DNA of 44,732 nt. It comes from Opitutales bacterium. GTDB lineage: Bacteria > Verrucomicrobiota > Verrucomicrobiia > Opitutales > JABSRG01. The notes below the pieces were generated by a model. That model saw only the letters and a program-made list of their open reading frames with translations, was not told the DNA's origin and searched no databases. The stretch is taken from contig JABSRG010000025.1 of NCBI GenBank assembly GCA_013215165.1, positions 1 to 44,732 of the forward strand, in the 5' to 3' direction. Both the position numbers and the translations under genes were made by a program. How positions within the stretch are numbered: the stretch's first letter is position 1; each line of letters opens with the position of its first letter. Shown here in pieces: positions 16,335-25,661 of this stretch.

Positions 16335-18382
16335 CCCGTCTCGGTATTGATCTGAAAGCCGTTCTCAAGCGATGTGCTATCAATGGTATAGACGACGGTT
16401 CCGGCTGAGGTGGCATTGGCTCTGATGCTGAGAGAATTTCCTTCCAAGACTGTTTGATCCGCGATGGGATCAATCGTGATTTCGCCTTGCACAGTGAGAT
16501 TGAAGGTTTCCGTATCGGCGCCATCTTCGTCATCTGTGACCGTTACGGTAATTGCATAAGTTTGGCCCACATTTGAAATATCTGGCGTGAATTGAATGCG
16601 TCCCGAATTGGATCCAATGATGATACCTGGATTGCTGGGCGAAACACTAATTGAAAAAGAGAGGTCTTCTTCGGAGTCGTCTGGGTCAGATACCGATACG
16701 TTGAAGTCTATGGGGGTGTTTCTTGGTAGGTTTAAATCCGGAATCTCGACGATGCTGGGGATGTCATTAACTGGGGTAATTGAAAGTGAGGTGAAATTGC
16801 TAGATCCGAGGGCGGCACCATCATAAACGAAAAACGTGATCTCTTTGGAGGATGGCGGGGTGTCGTCGGTGCTGTTGAAGAAGATTGCTCTTCCTAGGTC
16901 ACTGATTTGGATATCTGTGACGATCGATTCGAAGTTGAACACTAGCATCTCGTCCTCGCTGACACGGTTCTTCGAAAAGGTCGCGATTTGCTGAGTTTGG
17001 TGAAAGACACTGTTCCCACTTATTGAAATATCGCTTGTATCCTGGATGAATAAGGAGTCTTCGGAGGATGGATTATTTGTTATCTGAACCTTGAGCTGAC
17101 CCAGACCTAAATCAAAATCTGAATCTGCGACGGCAAAGGATGGTGAGACTTTCACTGCATCTCCGTCCTCGGTGAAGAGAAGGGAAGTGTCGGTTGTGAC
17201 TACTGGAGCGGTGGAAAGGAGCAACACACCATCATTCACTGTTATGGTGAACGGCGTAGAGTCCGAGGGTGAAGACTCTCCTAATTCGGCATTGTCCACA
17301 ACGGTGATCAAGACATCAAATTCACCAACATCGATCGTGGACGGCACCCAGTTCAATTGCCCGGTCGATGAATTAAATGAAAAACCAGGATCAGACGGCG
17401 ACACCATAAACGAGAACGATAGGTCGGCATCTTTGCTGTCAGGATCGGTTACAGAGGGGATGATTTCTATGAAGTCGCCTGGTTTCGCGAGTATATTTGA
17501 AATCTCAGCTATCGCTGGAGGGTCATTAATTGGCGTGATCTCGATCTGAATGAAATTACTGCCCAGATTGCTCGCGGAGTCGACAGCTTCGATGCTCGCA
17601 TTGACCAAGGGCGGTGGGTTGTCGGAGGTGTTTTCGTATTTAAATTTCAAGCCAAGCTCATCAATCGCCTCTTCACTCACGTTCGAGTTAAAGGTTACGG
17701 TCAATAGATCACTCCCCGTAACGGATGTGCTGTTCACCGTACCAAACTTAAAAGTTTCATCTTCACCATTGTCATAAAACACATCATTACCAACCAGGCT
17801 GATTGCGCCCGACGGAACAAGGGAAAAGACACTGTCTTCACTGGTTCCGGAATCAGCGTATACTGAAAGGGTACCTCCGCTCATATCGAAGTCGCCATCA
17901 CGAAAATCGAAGCTTGGGTCCAGTTGGACGGCACCTTCATTTTCATCATAGTATAAATAATATTCCCCGTAGACCTCTGGGTAGTAACCGTAGCTTCCTT
18001 CGCTTCCCGAGTCGATTACCTCGACAGTGAAGCTCTCATTTGCAGAAAAAGGGGGATCCCCACTGTCTTCTACCGTAACTGTGACCGTGTAGGTGTTGTA
18101 GAGTTCATAAATCGTGGGGTTCCAAGAGATGATACCGTCTGAGCCGATGCTCATACCTAGGGCAATCGACGCGCTGTCCAAGGAATAGTAGAGCATGTCA
18201 TCAGGATCGCTATCAGTTGCGTCGATGCTGACGAAGAGGCTCTCTTCATAGCCGATAACCTGGTTTTCAATTGGCTCTATCACAGGCGTGTAGAGATTCG
18301 TGCCGAAAGCGGTCATGTGGATGCTGCATGCGATCGCAAGACTCAAGACATGGCGCGGTAGTTTGCTGAGGTGAGTAAACAT
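16244..18382 (-). CDS. Cadherin-like (CADG/Ig-fold) secreted protein, N-terminal part
   Basis: The 712-residue product starts with a signal-like segment (LSLAIACSIHMTAFG) followed by at least five repeated beta-sandwich domains. Recurrent motifs PIENQ/IPDLNLP, DPD(S/D)xxDLSFS and LNWVPST/ISWNPT are the hallmark of dystroglycan-type cadherin-like (CADG) and He_PIG domains, which fold with calcium and occur in adhesins. The frame runs out in nonsense residues after TETGV because of a one-base change in a C5 run (16333-16337, plus strand); the true protein continues at 14988-16334, giving about 1130 residues in all. It starts 12 bp after the outer-membrane barrel gene, so it belongs to the same operon. 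Confidence 0.75.
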   Translation of the reverse strand: MFTHLSKLPRHVLSLAIACSIHMTAFGTNLYTPVIEPIENQVIGYEESLFVSIDATDSDPDDMLYYSLDSASIALGMSIGSDGIISWNPTIYELYNTYTVTVTVEDSGDPPFSANESFTVEVIDSGSEGSYGYYPEVYGEYYLYYDENEGAVQLDPSFDFRDGDFDMSGGTLSVYADSGTSEDSVFSLVPSGAISLVGNDVFYDNGEDETFKFGTVNSTSVTGSDLLTVTFNSNVSEEAIDELGLKFKYENTSDNPPPLVNASIEAVDSASNLGSNFIQIEITPINDPPAIAEISNILAKPGDFIEIIPSVTDPDSKDADLSFSFMVSPSDPGFSFNSSTGQLNWVPSTIDVGEFDVLITVVDNAELGESSPSDSTPFTITVNDGVLLLSTAPVVTTDTSLLFTEDGDAVKVSPSFAVADSDFDLGLGQLKVQITNNPSSEDSLFIQDTSDISISGNSVFHQTQQIATFSKNRVSEDEMLVFNFESIVTDIQISDLGRAIFFNSTDDTPPSSKEITFFVYDGAALGSSNFTSLSITPVNDIPSIVEIPDLNLPRNTPIDFNVSVSDPDDSEEDLSFSISVSPSNPGIIIGSNSGRIQFTPDISNVGQTYAITVTVTDDEDGADTETFNLTVQGEITIDPIADQTVLEGNSLSIRANATSAGTVVYTIDSTSLENGFQINTETGVSSPTTLQADRHRHSIRSRSPGSIRPPQT

Positions 18383-18394
18383 GGATGGCAGGGA

Positions 18395-19387
18395 TTAAAA
18401 CTGATAAGAGAACGTTCCACCGAAGCCAAAATCGTAAGAGTCGTAATCAACAATTACATCGTTCGAGGAATATCGCTTTTGAAGTGAAGATTGGAAGCGT
18501 AACGAAGCGTGGGTAGAGACCTCATAGGACAGGTACAGATTTGCTCCTAGATTGATATCTTCCCGATCACCGTTGAGATCATCTATGTAGTAGGCGTAAC
18601 TTATTCTAATCCCTGGACTGATCGATAACTTCTCAAAGAGTTGATGCCTCAGAGATCCGAAGAGTTGGTTGGTGATTCGGTCATTAAAATCGTCCCGGGG
18701 GAGGTCGAAATTTTCACTCTCTGAAATGAACCAGCTTCCTGTATAGCCGATGCGGAGAGCGGTATCATTGGATAGAGAAAAAAAGCGAGTAACGCTAATA
18801 TTCGGAGACAGCTCTTTGTAGAAACCGCTATCGCTGGTGTCGTTGTCTAGCTGGGTCCAGTTCAAGCCGAAGCGTACTGTCCACTTGTCCTTAATCCACT
18901 TAACATATCCGTAGAAAGTAGCGGCTTCGAAGTCGTTGTCCGAAGCGGGTGATCCTCCTATCAGCTCATCTGGATCAGAAAGGCTACCATAGCGGAAAAC
19001 CTGATAGCGCATACCTAGGCTGGCGAGAGCTTTTCCGCCAAAATATTCTTCAAAGCGGGTCCTGGTTTCTATTTGCGCTGTGAATACCAGTAAGTCTGTT
19101 CCTTCGGCGATCGCGTCCTCAGCTAAGGTTGGATTCGACACATACAGCAATTGCGCGTCGAGAAGCGCATAAAAACAATCGTGCGCTGGCTGGCCAGGCG
19201 TGAGAAGGTATTGAGGACCGATGTCTTCCAGCTCATCTTCAAACAAAATAGGTATTTGGTCGATCTGACCGGGCTGTGCATCTGTAAAGGCTTGATCTAG
19301 ATTTTCAGCATCTAAGAGGCCCTGAGCGAAGAACTGTGTGGAGCCCAGGAGAAGGGAAATCGATAGTATGGCAGTACGTGTGAGCAT
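18395..19387 (-). CDS. Outer-membrane beta-barrel protein
   Basis: With the start at the second Met the protein (about 330 residues) begins with a clean signal peptide (MLTRTAILSISLLLG...FFAQG). From residue ~85 onward it shows alternating amphipathic strands (FGGKALASLGMRYQVFRYG, TVRFGLNWTQLDND, LRFQSSLQKRYSS) and ends in FSYQF, the terminal phenylalanine recognised by the BAM machinery. No TonB box or OmpA domain is seen. It may be a porin or the anchor/exporter of the surface protein encoded just upstream. Neighbour spacing is short on both sides, consistent with one transcript. Confidence 0.75.
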   Translation of the reverse strand: MLTRTAILSISLLLGSTQFFAQGLLDAENLDQAFTDAQPGQIDQIPILFEDELEDIGPQYLLTPGQPAHDCFYALLDAQLLYVSNPTLAEDAIAEGTDLLVFTAQIETRTRFEEYFGGKALASLGMRYQVFRYGSLSDPDELIGGSPASDNDFEAATFYGYVKWIKDKWTVRFGLNWTQLDNDTSDSGFYKELSPNISVTRFFSLSNDTALRIGYTGSWFISESENFDLPRDDFNDRITNQLFGSLRHQLFEKLSISPGIRISYAYYIDDLNGDREDINLGANLYLSYEVSTHASLRFQSSLQKRYSSNDVIVDYDSYDFGFGGTFSYQF

Positions 19388-19418
19388 AGTGCAGGGATAG
19401 ATATAAAACATAGAGGGC

Positions 19419-20831
19419 CTACTCGTTGGTCGATTGAAAGATATCGATTACTGCTTGATCGGGTTTTGCATTTCCTCCATCGACCGTCGATACGAAGTCC
19501 TGAGCAGGCTGGTTATCTAGAGTGACGTTTTGGATGAAATTCACGTATCCCGTTTGGGCACTTGCTCCGCTGTTCGGATCAGGGGCGAGTTGCCCATTTT
19601 CAGATCCCAACTGGATTGATGATGTCGATGCGAACTGTATGTCCGACAAGATCAAAGTTCGCGCTGCCATGCTGATCTCACTCAGTCCGCGCAGGTCAAG
19701 CTGTGCGAGAGAGAGATCAGCATCCGCAAAGATGTTTAGCTCATCGGAGTCGAAACGACTCCTAGCGATATCCACGGTCGCGCCGTCGATCTCAAGGTAG
19801 CTCGATTCGATATCCGCAGTGTCTAGGGTGACAATTTCGAATCCCCGGATGCCGATGAATTCATCAGCTGCAAGGTTTGAGTCATCTATAGTGATGGAAC
19901 CTTCACTCGCGGATAACAACACGTCAGAGGCTTCGATGCTAGAGCCTTCTGAAACTGTGATACCAGCTCGATTCTCTAGGTTTACGGCACCCGCCGTAGT
20001 TATGGATGCGTCGTCAAGATCAGCATTTCTCTGAATATTCATGCTGAGTGAATCTGCGGTGATAGATGATTCAGAAATCGTCAGGTCACTATCGACGGAG
20101 AATAGAGCAGGCCCTTCGGCAGTAATGTTACTCGTCTCCATTTTAAATGTGCTGCTTGAGAACAGTGAAAAGGTTCCAGCGTTCAGAACTGAATCTTCGA
20201 TCATTAACCCGATATTCGGAGTCGATTGGCTATCAATTTGATCAGATGTTTCAAATGCCAATGAGCTCGACCCAGTGAGTTCAGAGTCTACAACGGAGCC
20301 GCTTCCGCCGAGCAAAAATAGATCTTCGGCTTCAATGGTAGTGGTCTCTTCGATCGTGTAACCCTCAAAAAATTGACCAACGAAAGTGGTTTCTGCTTGG
20401 AAACTAGTTTGTTCTGAACGCATTTCGCCTTCCGAGCTGATGAACATAGATCCTGACGAGAGGATTGTTGACTCCGCGAAACACAGATTTTCCTCGCTTT
20501 CGATTTCCAAAAAGTTTCTCCCATCTTGTTGGAATGGTGAAAATGCTTCAGGCAGTGAACCCGTTGCGGAAATGGTGCTGGTTCTAAGTTCAAGACTACC
20601 CCCATCTGAACCGAGAAAAACCGAACCCCGCTCATTGAGTATAGTCGTGTCCGTCAAGGGATCTACCGTGAAGCCTGACATCTCAAACAAGACGCTATTT
20701 TCGCTATCGATTCCGATCGTTGCACCATTGGCTATAGAAAGGGTTCCCAAGGATCGGATTCCGACTATAGAATTGTTGGTAAGGCCTGAAAAGATGACAT
20801 CTCCTAGGATCTCAAGACGTTCTACACCCCC
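19419..20831 (-). CDS. FecR-linked beta-helix surface protein, C-terminal part after a frameshift
   Basis: This frame encodes about 470 residues of short degenerate repeats rich in S, T, D, I and L (TISESSITADSLSMNI, NLENRAGITVSEGSS, DVLLSASEGSITIDDS), the pattern of right-handed beta-helix or haemagglutinin-like stalks. It is the continuation of the FecR-domain protein at 20812-22026: removing one G from the G7 run at 20827-20833 joins INLGG directly to VERLEILGDVIFSG. The Met at 20858 that would start a separate protein reads through the shift region out of phase with the upstream domain and has no signal peptide, so the single-protein view is preferred. Confidence 0.7.
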   Translation of the reverse strand, partial: GGVERLEILGDVIFSGLTNNSIVGIRSLGTLSIANGATIGIDSENSVLFEMSGFTVDPLTDTTILNERGSVFLGSDGGSLELRTSTISATGSLPEAFSPFQQDGRNFLEIESEENLCFAESTILSSGSMFISSEGEMRSEQTSFQAETTFVGQFFEGYTIEETTTIEAEDLFLLGGSGSVVDSELTGSSSLAFETSDQIDSQSTPNIGLMIEDSVLNAGTFSLFSSSTFKMETSNITAEGPALFSVDSDLTISESSITADSLSMNIQRNADLDDASITTAGAVNLENRAGITVSEGSSIEASDVLLSASEGSITIDDSNLAADEFIGIRGFEIVTLDTADIESSYLEIDGATVDIARSRFDSDELNIFADADLSLAQLDLRGLSEISMAARTLILSDIQFASTSSIQLGSENGQLAPDPNSGASAQTGYVNFIQNVTLDNQPAQDFVSTVDGGNAKPDQAVIDIFQSTNE

Positions 20832-22026
20832 CCAGATTAATCTCTGAAAAATCAGCACCTTCTTGCGTTAGGGCGATGTCACTCAGGTCGAGGCGGCCTT
20901 CGGGGATTGTGACTGTCCCAGCGATGAATCCGTAAAACTGGAAAGCTTCCTCAATCGTTGAAAAGTCGTCTGAATCTAGGGTAAACCCAGGAAGGTCGAA
21001 TAGATTGTCTTCTGGAAAACCAGTGCTGAGATCTACTTCCGACTCGATGGCCTGGCTGAACAATTCTTCAGGTGTTCGCTCGGTGGGAGGAGTAGTGGAG
21101 CTGTCATCTTCATCTTCGGATTCATTGGTGTCGTCTTCGTCTTGGACCTCCCGCGCGGTCTCAGTTATATCCTTATCTATCGCAACCACGAGATCCTCAT
21201 CATCGTTCACCCCGATGATGAGCGCGTCTGTTACTTCCAGTTCCCCGCCGGAGATACGGTCGATTTGTTCCTGGGTAGCGGTGTCGATACGTTCAATGCT
21301 CGGAAGATCTTCTGAAAAGCTGCTGAGCAATCTGGAGCCCTGTGTCATACGATCGAGGTCAAATTCGAGAACAGGACCCGGTTCACCAGCAGGGGTGTCT
21401 GTGGCGCTAGTCGCACCCGTATCGCTCGGGTCATTTGTTCCTGAATTAGAGGCATTTGTGGTGGTGAACGGCGTGGAGTCAGGTCTGACAAAAGTCATCT
21501 GACCCGCGGTCAGTTGACGAATTGTGCCGTCGGGAAAGGCTACCTGCGCACGTCCTTCTAGAACGAGTAGTTTGAATCCACCGTCCTGAGTAGCAGCTAC
21601 AATAATAGTTGTGCCTAGAACCGATGCTGTCGCAGATGCCGTAACCACACGTCCACCGCCGCGTCCCTCGGGTGAGTGAAAAAGAATAGAACCGCGTTTT
21701 AAGTTAATGGTTCGACTCGCTTCATCGAACGAGAATAAAGAGTTTGATCCGATACGGGTGATCGTGCCGTCCTCTGCCTTGAGTCTAGCTCTAGAGCGGC
21801 GTCCGGTCTGCAGGAAGTCCGGTGCCTTAAAGACCATATTGGTCACAGCAGGCACTTCCTCGAGGTTCTCCCCGGTTAGGATAGATACTTGATTAATGAC
21901 CTCCTCGACTACCGATTCGCGCAGCGGGAGCAGATCACTCTGTGCGTAGGTAGATAAAACAGCTCCGAAGAGCAAAGATGTGAGGGTGGGCCAAGCTGAT
22001 AGAGGGATACGCAGGCGACAACTCAT
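20812..22026 (-). CDS. FecR-domain secreted protein, N-terminal part
   Basis: The product starts with a signal peptide (MSCRLRIPL...STYAQS) and a FecR domain (~residues 60-180: RRSRARLKAEDGTITRIG, NLKRGSILFHSPEG, VLGTTIIVAATQDGG, LLVLEGRAQVAFPDG, LTAGQMTFV). A low-complexity acidic/threonine linker follows. FecR domains of this kind occur in periplasmic or surface proteins, often beside CHASE2-cyclase genes. The frame ends artificially after EINLGG because of a one-base change in a C7 run (20827-20833, plus strand). The gene lies 23 bp after the CHASE2 cyclase gene, supporting a functional link. Confidence 0.8.
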   Translation of the reverse strand: MSCRLRIPLSAWPTLTSLLFGAVLSTYAQSDLLPLRESVVEEVINQVSILTGENLEEVPAVTNMVFKAPDFLQTGRRSRARLKAEDGTITRIGSNSLFSFDEASRTINLKRGSILFHSPEGRGGGRVVTASATASVLGTTIIVAATQDGGFKLLVLEGRAQVAFPDGTIRQLTAGQMTFVRPDSTPFTTTNASNSGTNDPSDTGATSATDTPAGEPGPVLEFDLDRMTQGSRLLSSFSEDLPSIERIDTATQEQIDRISGGELEVTDALIIGVNDDEDLVVAIDKDITETAREVQDEDDTNESEDEDDSSTTPPTERTPEELFSQAIESEVDLSTGFPEDNLFDLPGFTLDSDDFSTIEEAFQFYGFIAGTVTIPEGRLDLSDIALTQEGADFSEINLGGCRTS

Positions 22027-22049
22027 GATTGATGTTGAATTTGTTAGAA

Positions 22050-24218
22050 TTATTTCGTCTCCATAACGAACACAAAGTCCCAGTTTTCAGGCGGAGGATT
22101 ATGATCTAGTTCACGGGCTCGTTCCACATACAGATTTGCAGCGCCCGCGATTTTTGGATGGGTCTTGGAGAGTTTGTCGAAAAGCACTGCCGCCTGAGGA
22201 AATCTTCTATCCCGGTAGGAATTGAGGGCTAAACCCCATTCGACAAACCATTCAGGTTCCCTCTCATCGAGTCTGTTAATCGGTGCAAACACTCGAATGC
22301 CCTCTGTTTTTCCTTTTACCTGGATGACATCGAGTTCTTGGAAACGGAATGTGTCTTTGCACAGATCATAAACAGACTCACTCACGAGGATATCTGTTTG
22401 GTACTGCTTTGTTGCGCCTTCGAGCCGCGATCCCAAGTTGACGACATCACCCATGACCGCGACCTCCATCCGGCTCTGATGGCCCATGTTTCCGATGAAG
22501 CCTTCGCCCTGGCTGATTCCGATTCCAATCGCCATCGGAAGGCGGCCCTCTTGCCCCTCCCAGCTTTTGTTCAGTTCGGCCATGACTTCTTTCATGCTCA
22601 TGGCACAGGTAACGGCGCGCAAACAGTCTGCCTTGTCTCCTTCCGAATAGATATCGCCCCAGACAGCAAGAATCGCGTCTCCGATGTATTTGTTGAGAGA
22701 ACCCCGTGTTTTAAGGATTTCTGAGACCATTCCCTCAAAATAATCATTCAAGTGCTCCACCAAACCCTTTGGAGAGTAGCGCTCACTTAAGGTGGTGAAT
22801 CCGCGGATATCTGAAAACAAGATCGTCATCGGGCGGCTTGTTCCTTGTAAGAGAGCCTTAAATTCGTCTCGGTTACTTGCCAGAATATTGGCCACCTCGG
22901 GCGACACGTATCGGCTCAGATAACCCTTGAGGCGATTCCGATCAAATTGCTCCAATACAAAGTCGTACGCCGTCAGTGTGCCGCTTCCCAATAGGATTGT
23001 GATCAAACAGGGCACGACTGGATTAATCAGATAGGAGGATTCAAAGGCGATTTGCACACCCGCTACGAACAACAAAGCCAAGCCACCCGCTAACGCCACT
23101 TTGAGGTAGGCGGAACGGATTCCCAGGCCGATAGCCAAGACTGGGAGAGCGCACAGGAGGTTGAGCCCAGTCTCGGTTCCGGTGGGCGGCTCCATGACAA
23201 AGCTATCTGTGAGTATGGATCGGACTACATGGGCATGTGTTTCTACACCAAACATGTCACCAAACGGTGTGGCTATGACATCCTTGAAAAGATCGGAGTA
23301 GGGTCCAACGATGACAATTGCTCCATCCACAAGGTCCTGAAACCGAGTAAATCGGTCCTCTAAGATCACATCCAAGTAGCTGATACTCGGAAAATAGGAT
23401 GCCGGTCCGCCGAAATTAATCATGGGCATGTCGAAGAAGTCTGGTAGGTCGTCGACGGTCGTCGGATCTACTTTCGACGCGATGCGCGCGCTGAATGAAA
23501 GCTCCCGTTCGCTGCGCTGAGCAAGTGCGGCGATGCGCGCATGTTGTTCGATATTATCAGCGAAAAGTTGATTCTCTGCGTATATGTTGGTGCTCAGTTT
23601 TGCACGGCGCAGCGTCCCGTCTGGATCACGGGCTACATTGACAAAGCCAATGGTTTCAATCGAACCTTCGAGAGGTAAGAGATCATCATAGGGAAGCCGC
23701 TCATCGATCCGCGTCTCGCCGAGCTCGTTTTCATAGGGAGAGTAGTCGAAACCGATGACGACTCGCTCCTGAAACGCGTCGAGCGTATCGTAGAATGCCA
23801 GGTCTCCGTCGTTGGGGGTTGGAAATACAAAGTCAAACGCCACGACGCGTGCCCCTGCTGCGAAGAGCTTTCTCATGAGCGCTGCATGGATGGATCGATT
23901 CCAAGGCCAAGGTTCTTGAGTCCAGATGGCGTCAGGATTGGCGGCTAAATCAGCCTCGTTGAGTTGAGTGTAAAGTGAGGTGTCATCAAGCGCGACGATA
24001 ACGATAGGAACCTCATCATGAGATGGCTCCTGGATTCCGCGCATCCGCAAACGCAAGGAGAGCGTGGCGTCCTCCAGATCTTTGAAGAAGGCAAAGCGCT
24101 GGACCTGTGGTAGGCTCATGATGCCTGCGAGTAATAGGATGAAGACCAGAAAAATAACGGGCCGATGCTTCTTCAAAAAGTCGAAGATAGTCTCTTTATC
24201 AGCGGCCGAGCGTTTCAC
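22050..24218 (-). CDS. CHASE2 sensor with class III adenylate/guanylate cyclase domain
   Basis: The 722-residue protein has an N-terminal membrane helix (~20-36), a large extracytoplasmic CHASE2 sensor (~45-340, with DDTSLYTQLN, RVVAFDFVFPTPNDGD and VIVGPYSDLFKD), three helices (~350-420) and a class III nucleotide cyclase (~460-640). Metal-binding aspartates are D470 (LFSDIRGFTTLSE) and D514 (YIGDAILAVWG), and K510 fits an ATP-specific cyclase. A short C-terminal extension with a TPR-like helix pair follows. It should sense an envelope signal and make cAMP inside the cell. No cAMP receptor protein is in the window. It is 39 bp after ruvA and 23 bp before the FecR gene. Confidence 0.9.
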   Translation of the reverse strand: MKRSAADKETIFDFLKKHRPVIFLVFILLLAGIMSLPQVQRFAFFKDLEDATLSLRLRMRGIQEPSHDEVPIVIVALDDTSLYTQLNEADLAANPDAIWTQEPWPWNRSIHAALMRKLFAAGARVVAFDFVFPTPNDGDLAFYDTLDAFQERVVIGFDYSPYENELGETRIDERLPYDDLLPLEGSIETIGFVNVARDPDGTLRRAKLSTNIYAENQLFADNIEQHARIAALAQRSERELSFSARIASKVDPTTVDDLPDFFDMPMINFGGPASYFPSISYLDVILEDRFTRFQDLVDGAIVIVGPYSDLFKDVIATPFGDMFGVETHAHVVRSILTDSFVMEPPTGTETGLNLLCALPVLAIGLGIRSAYLKVALAGGLALLFVAGVQIAFESSYLINPVVPCLITILLGSGTLTAYDFVLEQFDRNRLKGYLSRYVSPEVANILASNRDEFKALLQGTSRPMTILFSDIRGFTTLSERYSPKGLVEHLNDYFEGMVSEILKTRGSLNKYIGDAILAVWGDIYSEGDKADCLRAVTCAMSMKEVMAELNKSWEGQEGRLPMAIGIGISQGEGFIGNMGHQSRMEVAVMGDVVNLGSRLEGATKQYQTDILVSESVYDLCKDTFRFQELDVIQVKGKTEGIRVFAPINRLDEREPEWFVEWGLALNSYRDRRFPQAAVLFDKLSKTHPKIAGAANLYVERARELDHNPPPENWDFVFVMETK

Positions 24219-24257
24219 GAGAGATCTATCGTCATGCTGTTCGCCCTACTAAGGTGG

Positions 24258-24872
24258 CTAACCGTTGAGCGCGGCGCGAATTAAGGCTTCCGTTGCCGAG
24301 TCCGCTCCAAGTTTTTGGGAAGCTTTCCGGATGGCTTTGTCGGCGTCTGGAGCCTTATACCCGAGAGCGATAAGGGCGGCAACGGCATCTGCAAATGCAT
24401 TTTGCTGCACAGAACCATCAATCGGTGAAGCGATCGTCTCTTGTGAACTCGTGCCACTGGCTATGCTGCCACCGAGCTTGTCTTTAAGTTCGATCACCAA
24501 GCGTTCGGCAGTCTTTTTCCCAATGCCTGGGCATTTCGAGATCAGAGCGACGTCTCCGGTTGTAATTGCTTGAACCAGTGTCTGGGAAGACATTCGGCTC
24601 ATCATGTTGATGGCTATGCGCGGCCCAATTCCCGATACCTTTTCAACAATGAGCGCGAACAAGTCTCGATCAGAGCGCACCGCAAACCCATACAGGGCCT
24701 GGGAATCTTCTCGGTAGACGGCTTGGATAAATAGCGTTACCTCCTTACCCGCGGGAGGGAGTTTCTCTGCCGTGGTGACGGGGATGTGGACGCGGTAGCC
24801 GATCCCCCCTGCGAGGACGATTGCCTCAAGGGGCGTCGCCTCAAGCAGCTTTCCAGAGATCAAAGCAATCAC
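24258..24872 (-). CDS. ruvA: Holliday junction branch migration protein RuvA
   Basis: The 204-residue protein has the standard three-domain RuvA plan: an N-terminal OB-fold (MIALISGKLLEATP, GIGYRVHIPV), two helix-hairpin-helix motifs (VSGIGPRIAINMM and CPGIGKKTAERLVIELKDKLG) and a C-terminal domain (~155-204) that contacts RuvB. It binds four-way junctions and loads the RuvB motor. ruvB and ruvC are not in the window. It lies between dapB (28 bp) and the CHASE2 cyclase gene (39 bp) on the same strand. Confidence 0.95.
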   Translation of the reverse strand: MIALISGKLLEATPLEAIVLAGGIGYRVHIPVTTAEKLPPAGKEVTLFIQAVYREDSQALYGFAVRSDRDLFALIVEKVSGIGPRIAINMMSRMSSQTLVQAITTGDVALISKCPGIGKKTAERLVIELKDKLGGSIASGTSSQETIASPIDGSVQQNAFADAVAALIALGYKAPDADKAIRKASQKLGADSATEALIRAALNG

Positions 24873-24900
24873 AGCTAATTATCTAATGGGAAACAAAGAC

Positions 24901-25629
24901 TTAGCGTAGGCCCAGAACATCTTCCATATTGTAGAGTCCGGCTGGTTTACCCGCGACCCACTTTGCAGCATGGAGAGCCCCTTGGGCGAAAATACGGCGA
25001 TCAGAAGCCCGATGTGTCAGCTCGATGCGCTCGCCTTCTCCCGCAAAGAACACCGTGTGCTCGCCCACAATGTCGCCACCACGAACGGCATGAACGCCAA
25101 TTTCGTTATCGGTGCGTTCACCGGTAATACCCGCACGGCCATGCGTGCGGACATCGGGATTGAGTCCTTTGGCTTCCTCAATTACTTCTAGAAGGCGCTC
25201 CGCTGTGCCGCTGGGCGCATCCTTCTTCAAGCGGTGGTGCATCTCTAGCACTTCAGCATCGTAGCCGTTCTCGAGGATCTTCGCTGTGATGCTCGTTAGG
25301 TGAAAGAGAAGATTCACGCCGATTGAGAAATTTCCGGCCCAGACCATGGGGATTTCGTTGCTGAGCTCGGCGATCGCATCGCGATCAGCCTGAGAATGCC
25401 CCGTTGTGCCGATGACAATTGGCTTTTTGTGAGCAACGGCTGTGCGCACCAAGGGAAGGGTGGCGAGGTGGTGTGAGAAATCGATGGCCACGTCGACAAT
25501 CTCGATGAATTGATCGGCATCGTCGCCTGCGTCGACCTGAGAGGAAATATGCACGCCGGACTCAACCGCGCATGCGGCAATGGCTTGGCCCATGCGTCCA
25601 CGGGATCCGTTTATCATGACTTTGATCAT
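24901..25629 (-). CDS. dapB: 4-hydroxy-tetrahydrodipicolinate reductase
   Basis: I start this 242-residue protein at the Met at 25629 (MIKVMINGSRGRMGQA), which begins exactly at the Rossmann strand and glycine motif. The longer frame from 25770 adds 47 residues that overlap dapA and lack similarity. The catalytic and substrate motif HHRLKKDAPSGTAERL and the C-terminal GEHTVFFAGEGERIELTHRASDRRIFAQGAL-type segments are diagnostic. The enzyme reduces 4-hydroxy-tetrahydrodipicolinate with NAD(P)H in the diaminopimelate-lysine pathway, directly after DapA. The dapA gene is 32 bp upstream. Confidence 0.95.
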   Translation of the reverse strand: MIKVMINGSRGRMGQAIAACAVESGVHISSQVDAGDDADQFIEIVDVAIDFSHHLATLPLVRTAVAHKKPIVIGTTGHSQADRDAIAELSNEIPMVWAGNFSIGVNLLFHLTSITAKILENGYDAEVLEMHHRLKKDAPSGTAERLLEVIEEAKGLNPDVRTHGRAGITGERTDNEIGVHAVRGGDIVGEHTVFFAGEGERIELTHRASDRRIFAQGALHAAKWVAGKPAGLYNMEDVLGLR

Positions 25630-25661
25630 AGGTAGTATGGTATAGTTTAAAAGGGGAGGGA

